17,730 bases of DNA, taken from contig DHMO01000025.1 in NCBI GenBank assembly GCA_002405835.1, positions 1-17,730 of the forward strand, given 5' to 3'. Positions within the stretch are counted from its first letter, which is position 1, and each line of letters begins with the position of its first letter. The translations under genes were made by a program, and so were the position numbers. Below are positions 13,329 through 17,730 of the stretch, piece after piece. The notes under the pieces were generated by a model. The model did not search any database and was not told the DNA's origin. It was given only the letters and a program-made list of their open reading frames with translations. This DNA comes from Lentisphaeria bacterium UBA4640 (lineage in GTDB: Bacteria > Verrucomicrobiota > Lentisphaeria > Victivallales > UBA1829).

Positions 13329-14654
13329 TTATTCCGGGGCATTTTTGCGGATGTTCAGGAACAGACGTATGGCGTTGGCAAGTTCCGGAAGCGCCTGGGA
13401 GAGCGAAAGACTGTCGTTTTCGATGATGTATCCGACTCCGGTTTGAACAAGCGTGGTCAGCTCCGGAAAACCTAGTTCGTATTCTGCCGTCATTGCGTCC
13501 ATCTCTGTGAGAAACAGGCGGTCGCGCGGGTCGGAAAGATCGATGGATTTCTGCGCGGAGGTTTTGCGGATCGGAATTCCGTATTTCTCTTCCGCGATGT
13601 AGTCCTGCACTTTTTCGGAGAGCATGAAGCGCAGAAATTCGAGGATGAGTTCGCTGTTGACGCATTCCTTGCGCACGCAGAGCAGATCGGTCGCCTGCGC
13701 CATGGCGGCGGTGCCGCCGGGGATGTGCGGAAGCGGAAGAACCTGCCAGTTCCGGTTCCCGCTGTGCTTGAGCTGACAGAGCATCTCCCGTTCGGAGAGC
13801 GCGAACGCCAGTTTCCCCTCCACAAAATTCATGTAGTTGTCGTGCCGTATGTTCGGACCGAGAGTCCGTTTGAGCCGGCGGATTGTTTCGACTCCGCGCA
13901 TGGTTGCGGGAGAATCCAGCTGAACCGGATCTTCCGCAGTCGGGTCGATGAGCCTTCCGCCGCAGCGGAAAATGAAGCTGCTCCAGAAGTAGACTGCGTA
14001 GGAATAGTTCAGAATGTTTTCCGGCGGATAAACGGTCTTGAGCTTTGTGATGACTGCGAGAAAATCGTCAATCGTCCAGTCCGGCGGGGGCAGGGGGATT
14101 CCCGCTTTCGCGAGCATCTCCGGGTTGCAGAACATCACGCGCGGCGAGAAGATGAACGGAATCCCGTAGATGGAGCCGTCCGCATTGCGGAATCCGCGGA
14201 ACGGAGTCTGGAAAAACTCTTCGCCGTCCCCGTGAATTTCGCGGAAATACGGCGCAAGGTCCAGATATTCATTGCGGTACTGCTGCACATGCAGAGTGGT
14301 TCTGAGTTCGAACATTCCGCGTTTGAATCCGGGTGAAAGACGCAGGTCCGGAAGCTGCTGTTTCAGCAGTTCCGCGAATCCGGGAACCCACGGGCGGTCC
14401 GGTTCAAACAGAACGAGATTTGAGGGAAGCAGACAATTTTGCCATCCTTCCCGGACTGTGCTGCCCTGCCGGCTGACCGAGCGCAGAATTCCTGCCTGGA
14501 CGAGCGTCGCGACGGCGTGCTGAATCATCGCGAATGATGCATTGACTTCCTGTGCGATTTTCCGTGCCGCCGGGATCGCTTCGCCCGTTTTGTATTCCCC
14601 CGACTCCAGACGGTCGAGAATGTAGTCGCAAACCTGAGAAACCTTGTCTTTCAT
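13329..14654 (-). CDS. GntR-type DNA-binding domain fused to a solute-binding-protein domain (441 aa)
   Basis: Probable ligand-responsive transcription factor. Residues 1-70 form a GntR winged helix-turn-helix: EAIPAARKIAQEVNASFAMI (25-44), then a recognition-helix region and AGILRSVSRQGSTV (54-67). From about 75 to the end the protein resembles bacterial family 1 extracellular sugar-binding proteins, with segments such as YGIPFIFSPRVMFCNPEMLA, DWTIDDFLAVITKLK and EGKLAFALSEREM. There is no signal peptide or lipobox, so the binding domain should be cytoplasmic and act as the sensor. It lacks the usual GntR effector domains (FCD, UTRA). It is transcribed from its own promoter, upstream of and in the same direction as the pseudopilin-lyase operon. 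The start at 14654 has a modest AGG 7-8 nt upstream. The ligand is unknown; a saccharide is the likely class. Confidence 0.85.
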   Translation of the reverse strand: MKDKVSQVCDYILDRLESGEYKTGEAIPAARKIAQEVNASFAMIQHAVATLVQAGILRSVSRQGSTVREGWQNCLLPSNLVLFEPDRPWVPGFAELLKQQLPDLRLSPGFKRGMFELRTTLHVQQYRNEYLDLAPYFREIHGDGEEFFQTPFRGFRNADGSIYGIPFIFSPRVMFCNPEMLAKAGIPLPPPDWTIDDFLAVITKLKTVYPPENILNYSYAVYFWSSFIFRCGGRLIDPTAEDPVQLDSPATMRGVETIRRLKRTLGPNIRHDNYMNFVEGKLAFALSEREMLCQLKHSGNRNWQVLPLPHIPGGTAAMAQATDLLCVRKECVNSELILEFLRFMLSEKVQDYIAEEKYGIPIRKTSAQKSIDLSDPRDRLFLTEMDAMTAEYELGFPELTTLVQTGVGYIIENDSLSLSQALPELANAIRLFLNIRKNAPE

Positions 14655-14680
14655 AATGTTACCTGCTGTTTTCCGGAGTA

Positions 14681-14709
14681 ATTATATCACACTTTTGTGA
14701 TTATGCCAA
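14681..14709 (-). promoter_or_regulatory. Promoter of the fusion regulator with palindromic operator in the spacer
   Basis: On the minus strand: -35 TTGGCA (14709-14704), a 17-bp spacer and a perfect TATAAT -10 (14686-14681). The spacer contributes most of a perfect inverted repeat, ATCACA-N4-TGTGAT (14685-14700). A repressor bound there would block RNA polymerase. The module closely resembles the promoter of the pseudopilin-lyase operon, suggesting autoregulation. Confidence 0.78.
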
Positions 14710-14747
14710 TTCGGAAAACATAAAAAACGGGAAAAAAACGGCATGGA

Positions 14748-14776
14748 TTGAAACTTCGTCTCTCCCGTGGTATATT
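14748..14776 (+). promoter_or_regulatory. Predicted promoter of the MFS transporter gene
   Basis: TTGAAA (14748-14753), a 17-bp spacer and TATATT (14771-14776); each box matches consensus at 5 of 6. The start would be near 14783. The spacer lacks the operator motif of the divergent regulator promoter, whose dyad lies about 50 bp upstream of this -35 box. Confidence 0.6.
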
Positions 14777-14806
14777 ATCGTCTTCAATCAGAAAAGGAAA
14801 TGTAAA

Positions 14807-16144
14807 ATGATATACGACAGACCGCTGACGGATGAGCAGCGCCGGGTTTCTCAGCTCAACTACAACCTCTTCAACATTGTCAACGGAGCCTCTTACATGT
14901 GTCTCGGTGAGACGGTTATCATTCTGTTTGCGGTGAAGCTGCATGCGCCGAATGTGATTGTCGCCGTGATCGGTTCGATGCTCTTTCTCGGCTTCCTGCT
15001 TCTGCCGCTGGGCGTGGTGCGCACGGCGCAGGTCGGCGCGGCGCGGAGCCAGGCGGATTTCTGGGTCTGCCGCAACGTCGCCGCTCTGCTCGTCGCGGTA
15101 AGCGCACTGATTCAGCCCTTGAGCCAGTATCTCGCGTGGGGATTGCTTCTGCTCGGCAGTTTTCTGTTTTATGGATTCCGCGCCGCCGGCGTGGTCATGT
15201 CCCAGCCGCTGATCGGCGACATCACGAACAATATGGACCGCGCCCGTCTGATTGCCCGTTCCACCGGGCTTTTCTATGTTTCCGGACTCGTCGCAATGGT
15301 CACGATCAGTTTGGTTCTCGGTCATTACGACAGTCTCTGGGTGCTGGTCGGCATCATCGTTGCGGGTGCCTGCTGCGGCGTTACGGCGTCGACGTTTGTG
15401 CGCAAGATCGATGAAACTTCCGCGATCAGACGTTCTGCGCAGGCGCCGCTTCTTCCGCAGCTTAAAACGGCGTTTTTCGATCTTACCCTCCGGCGTCAGA
15501 TTTGCGCCGGATTCATGGTCAACCTCGCGATCATCATGATGGCGCCGATTGCGATTCTCACAATGAAACGCGGCTACGGCGTCAGCGATACGCAGGCGAT
15601 TCTCTTCTCCATTGTTCAGTTCGCCTCCTCGATTGCGGCGACGCAGATCAGCGGGAAAATCACCGAAAAGATCGGTCCCCGCAAAGTCGCCATTTACTCT
15701 TACATGCTGATCTTTCCGATTTGTCTCTTCTGGCTGTTCGCGCCCGCCGCGGTGTCTTCGGTCTGGATGTGGGGACTCTTTATCGTTCCGTTTATTCTGA
15801 TTGGCGCAATGATGGTTTCCGCGCAGAATGCAATGGTTCACTACTTCCTGATGGCGGTTCCCAAGGAGCGGCAGGTCGCAAGTTCGATGTTCATCAGCGT
15901 TGTGACCGGAGCCGCCGCGGGTGTGACCGGCATGTTCGTTGCCGGCGGTCTCCTGAAACTTGCGGAACGCTTCTTCGGTTCCGGACTCCCGATGTACCGC
16001 GCTTACTTTGTCGCCGCGGGAGTGCTCTTCCTTGCCGGGCTTACACTGGTTGTCCGTCTGGTTCCGGTGATCGACTCCTTCCTGCAGGAGCACGGTATGG
16101 AAAAGACCCGTTCGGTTATCCGCGAGGTCATTCCGCACAAATAA
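14807..16144 (+). CDS. Major facilitator superfamily transporter (445 aa)
   Basis: An inner-membrane protein with about twelve hydrophobic segments in two halves. A short cytoplasmic N-terminus (MIYDRPLTDEQRRVSQ) precedes the first helix. A central cytoplasmic loop rich in Arg, Ser and Lys (about 200-225) separates the halves. The loop GKITEKIGPRKV at about 282-293 resembles MFS motif A. Conserved-looking polar residues inside helices include N18/N24 near helix 1 and NAMVHYF in the second half. The substrate is unknown; no close characterised family is recognised, although a sugar or drug carrier is possible. The start at 14807 follows AAGGAAA. It is divergent from the fusion regulator, whose operator-like dyad is 107 bp upstream of its start codon, so co-regulation is conceivable but not shown. 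It ends at a strong terminator. Confidence 0.85.
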   Translation: MIYDRPLTDEQRRVSQLNYNLFNIVNGASYMCLGETVIILFAVKLHAPNVIVAVIGSMLFLGFLLLPLGVVRTAQVGAARSQADFWVCRNVAALLVAVSALIQPLSQYLAWGLLLLGSFLFYGFRAAGVVMSQPLIGDITNNMDRARLIARSTGLFYVSGLVAMVTISLVLGHYDSLWVLVGIIVAGACCGVTASTFVRKIDETSAIRRSAQAPLLPQLKTAFFDLTLRRQICAGFMVNLAIIMMAPIAILTMKRGYGVSDTQAILFSIVQFASSIAATQISGKITEKIGPRKVAIYSYMLIFPICLFWLFAPAAVSSVWMWGLFIVPFILIGAMMVSAQNAMVHYFLMAVPKERQVASSMFISVVTGAAAGVTGMFVAGGLLKLAERFFGSGLPMYRAYFVAAGVLFLAGLTLVVRLVPVIDSFLQEHGMEKTRSVIREVIPHK

Positions 16145-16166
16145 CCGGTTCGCAGAGGTCCTTTTT

Positions 16167-16209
16167 CGCGTCTCCCGCTTGACATTCGCTGGAGACGCGT
16201 TATTTTTTT
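16167..16209 (+). terminator. Intrinsic terminator of the MFS gene, overlapping the cca promoter
   Basis: CGCGTCTCC (16167-16175) pairs perfectly with GGAGACGCG (16191-16199) across a 15-nt loop, followed by TTA and seven T. It starts 23 nt after the transporter stop. The loop contains the TTGACA box used for the next promoter call. Confidence 0.8.
16179..16206 (+). promoter_or_regulatory. Predicted cca promoter embedded in the preceding terminator
   Basis: A perfect TTGACA (16179-16184) lies in the terminator loop; after 16 bp, TATTTT (16201-16206, 4 of 6) lies in its T-tract. Transcription would start near 16213, 24 nt before the start codon. Confidence 0.5.
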
Positions 16210-16236
16210 ATGAATTTACAGGTTTAAGGAGAAATT

Positions 16237-17574
16237 ATGAAAATCGAACTGCCGTCAACCCCGTCTTTTTCAGAGGCCGCGGAAATAGTTGCTGAACTCA
16301 AACGTCATGGTAAAAAAGCGTTTTTCATCGGCGGCTGCGTGCGCGATATGCTGCTTGGAGCCGCTCCGCACGACATCGATATTGCGACCTCCGCGACCCC
16401 GGAGGAAATACAGCGGATTTTCCCGAAAACCTATGCCGTAGGCGCCTCCTTCGGCGTCGTCACGGTTCTGCGGAACGGGCTCGGTTTTGAGACCGCGACT
16501 CTGCGCGAGGAGCGCGACTACATGGATGGCCGCCGCCCCGAAACCGTGCATTACACGGACAACGAAGTTCTGGATGTCATCCGCCGCGATTTTACGGTGA
16601 ACGGACTCCTCTGCGATCCCACGTCCGGCGAAGTGTTCGACCATGTCGGCGGAATTGACGATCTGCGCCGCGGGATCCTGCGCACCATTGGCGATCCGGA
16701 CCGCCGTTTCTCGGAAGATTATCTCCGGATTCTGCGGGCCGTCCGTTTCACCGTCCGGCTCGGTTTTGAACTCGATTCAGGCACACGCGAGGCCGCCCGG
16801 CATCATGCGGAAAAACTTTCCGTCCTGTCCGCTGAACGGGTGCGCGACGAAGTGGAGAAAATGCTGCTCGGTCCGCATCCCGGCCGCGCGTTTGAATTGA
16901 TGCGTGAGCTCGGAATTCTGCGTGTCATCCTGCCGGAAATTGATGCGCTGCATGGTGTTGAACAGCCTCCCGCGTTTCATCCGGAGGGCGATGTCTTTGC
17001 GCATACCATGATCATGCTGGAACGCATGTGCCATCCGACGCGCGAACTTGCGTGGAGCGTTCTCCTGCACGACGTCGGAAAGCCCGCGACTTTTCACATT
17101 CACGAGGACGGCGTGATTCATTTTTACGGTCACGAAGCTGTCGGCGGCCGGATGGCGGAGTCGATCCTGACCCGTCTGCGCTGTTCCGCTTCGCTTGTGA
17201 GAAACGTTTCGGCCGCAGTTGCGAACCACATGAAATTTGCGTCTGTGGACCGGATGAAGCGTTCAACCTGGCTGAAGATGATCGCCGCTCCGACTTTTCC
17301 GACGGATATGGAGCTGAACCGCGTCGATTGCGCCTCGTGTCACGGCAAAATGGAAGGCTGGCTCCTGATGCTTGACCGCTGGCGTGCGCTGGATGGCGCT
17401 CCCGCTGTTCCGCCTCTTCCGGTGAACGGCAGCGACCTGATTGCTGTCGGCTACACTCCCGGACCCGCGCTTGGACGCATGCTCAATACTTTGCGGGATG
17501 AATTCTTGGAGGGTCGTTTGACCGCTCGCGATGCGCTCCTTGCGTTCGCAAAAGAGCATCTTGAGGCGCATTGA
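16237..17574 (+). CDS. cca: Class II CCA tRNA nucleotidyltransferase / poly(A) polymerase family with HD domain (445 aa)
   Basis: Adds or repairs the 3' CCA of tRNAs using CTP and ATP. The nucleotidyltransferase motif is GGCVRD (32-37) with catalytic D46 and D48 in HDIDIATSATPEE. RRDFTVNG (116-123) and SEDYLRILRAVRF (159-171) are the following class II motifs. The nucleotide-selecting region lies near residues 160-205. A C-terminal HD domain carries H256, H278-D279 in LLHDVGKP, H299 and H331, a combination found in many bacterial CCA enzymes with phosphatase or phosphodiesterase activity. The start at 16237 has AAGGAG 5 nt upstream. Poly(A) polymerase I or a split A-adding/CC-adding enzyme cannot be excluded, but the HD domain and length favour a CCA enzyme. 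The tRNA gene at 17711 is close by, probably coincidentally. Confidence 0.88.
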   Translation: MKIELPSTPSFSEAAEIVAELKRHGKKAFFIGGCVRDMLLGAAPHDIDIATSATPEEIQRIFPKTYAVGASFGVVTVLRNGLGFETATLREERDYMDGRRPETVHYTDNEVLDVIRRDFTVNGLLCDPTSGEVFDHVGGIDDLRRGILRTIGDPDRRFSEDYLRILRAVRFTVRLGFELDSGTREAARHHAEKLSVLSAERVRDEVEKMLLGPHPGRAFELMRELGILRVILPEIDALHGVEQPPAFHPEGDVFAHTMIMLERMCHPTRELAWSVLLHDVGKPATFHIHEDGVIHFYGHEAVGGRMAESILTRLRCSASLVRNVSAAVANHMKFASVDRMKRSTWLKMIAAPTFPTDMELNRVDCASCHGKMEGWLLMLDRWRALDGAPAVPPLPVNGSDLIAVGYTPGPALGRMLNTLRDEFLEGRLTARDALLAFAKEHLEAH

Positions 17575-17652
17575 GCACGTTTGATTTGTGTGTAAAACTG
17601 CCGTGAGGAGGCTGAAACGCGAAAAAATATGCGATTTTGTTTGAAAAGTGAT

Positions 17653-17680
17653 TTGCAATTTTCAGAAAGTGTTGTACATT
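17653..17680 (+). promoter_or_regulatory. Possible promoter of the tRNA gene
   Basis: TTGCAA (17653-17658), a 16-bp spacer and TACATT (17675-17680), each 4 of 6 to consensus, with a predicted start near 17687, 24 nt before the tRNA. The -10 box sits in the loop of a perfect dyad, GTGTTG (17669-17674)/CAACAC (17684-17689). Confidence 0.4.
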
Positions 17681-17710
17681 ATGCAACACACCAGATATCA
17701 GCCGGGCGTT

Positions 17711-17730
17711 GCTCGGGTGGCGGAATGGCA
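17711..17730 (+). tRNA. 5' end of a tRNA gene, probably tRNA-Leu (cut by window edge)
   Basis: GCTCGGG would be the 5' acceptor strand, TG positions 8-9, and GCGGAATGGCA the start of the D-arm. The TGGCGGAATGGCA pattern is typical of bacterial tRNA-Leu (which usually continues AGACGC). The anticodon and the 3' half are outside the window, so the identity is inferred from the D-arm alone. Confidence 0.7.

Noticed and set aside
13329..14654. Reading the fusion protein as an ABC transporter binding lipoprotein
   Set aside because: It has no signal peptide or lipobox, no permease or ATPase gene is adjacent, and its first 70 residues are a winged helix.
14687..16138. Minus-strand open frame (483 codons) opposite the MFS transporter
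   Set aside because: The product is very rich in Arg, His, Asp, Asn and Glu, as expected for the antisense of hydrophobic codons, and it would run through the regulator promoter.
17619..17640. Possible terminator of cca (CGC and GCG arms followed by ATTTTGTTT)
   Set aside because: The stem is only three to four base pairs and the loop is A-rich; too weak to call.

Overview
Likely host: the window (about 55-60% GC in its coding parts by eye) reads like a chromosome segment of a Lentisphaerota bacterium (Victivallis-like, possibly gut-associated). The evidence is a pseudopilin with an FTLIELLVVIAIIAILA-type leader and a C-terminal H-X9-DG motif, a GntR DNA-binding domain fused to a solute-binding-protein domain, and a secreted PL8 lyase. 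These features are typical of Lentisphaerota and related Planctomycetes-Verrucomicrobia groups. The assignment is an inference; there is no rRNA gene here.

Layout: (1) 1-222 is the trailing, decaying end of a CRISPR array with a type I-C-like repeat that runs off the left edge; no cas genes are in view. (2) 289-597 encodes a small hypothetical protein, followed by about 440 bp of non-coding or remnant DNA. (3) 1176-3266 holds serA (serine biosynthesis) with its own promoter and an intrinsic terminator, then folK (folate). (4) 3356-9912 is a tight five-gene operon, ROK kinase - ppx/gppA-like - ppk - queC - BaiN-like flavoprotein. Three of its four junctions are 4-nt ATGA overlaps, and a good promoter lies at 3293-3320. 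(5) 14654-9917 on the minus strand is a carbohydrate-use cassette: a GntR/solute-binding-protein fusion regulator, then a pseudopilin and a secreted polysaccharide lyase whose genes overlap by 8 nt. (6) 14807-16144 is a divergent MFS transporter. (7) 16237-17574 is a class II CCA-adding enzyme/poly(A) polymerase whose predicted promoter overlaps the terminator of the transporter gene. (8) 17711 to the right edge is the 5' end of a tRNA, probably tRNA-Leu.

The most interesting region is 9917-14710. The regulator gene and the pseudopilin-lyase operon each start with a near-consensus sigma-70 promoter, and the two promoters match over 31 bp (24 identities), including 11 of 17 bases in the spacer, which sigma factor does not constrain. 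In the regulator promoter this spacer holds a perfect inverted repeat, ATCACA-N4-TGTGAT. The simplest reading is one operator, bound by the fusion regulator, that controls both its own gene and the pseudopilin-lyase operon. In this model the fused binding-protein domain senses a saccharide released from a glycosaminoglycan-like polymer. Operator binding, ligand and lyase substrate are all untested inferences.

The second theme is polyphosphate: a ROK sugar kinase, an exopolyphosphatase-like protein with an eroded active site and a complete polyphosphate kinase are co-transcribed, which raises the possibility of polyphosphate-linked sugar phosphorylation or signalling.
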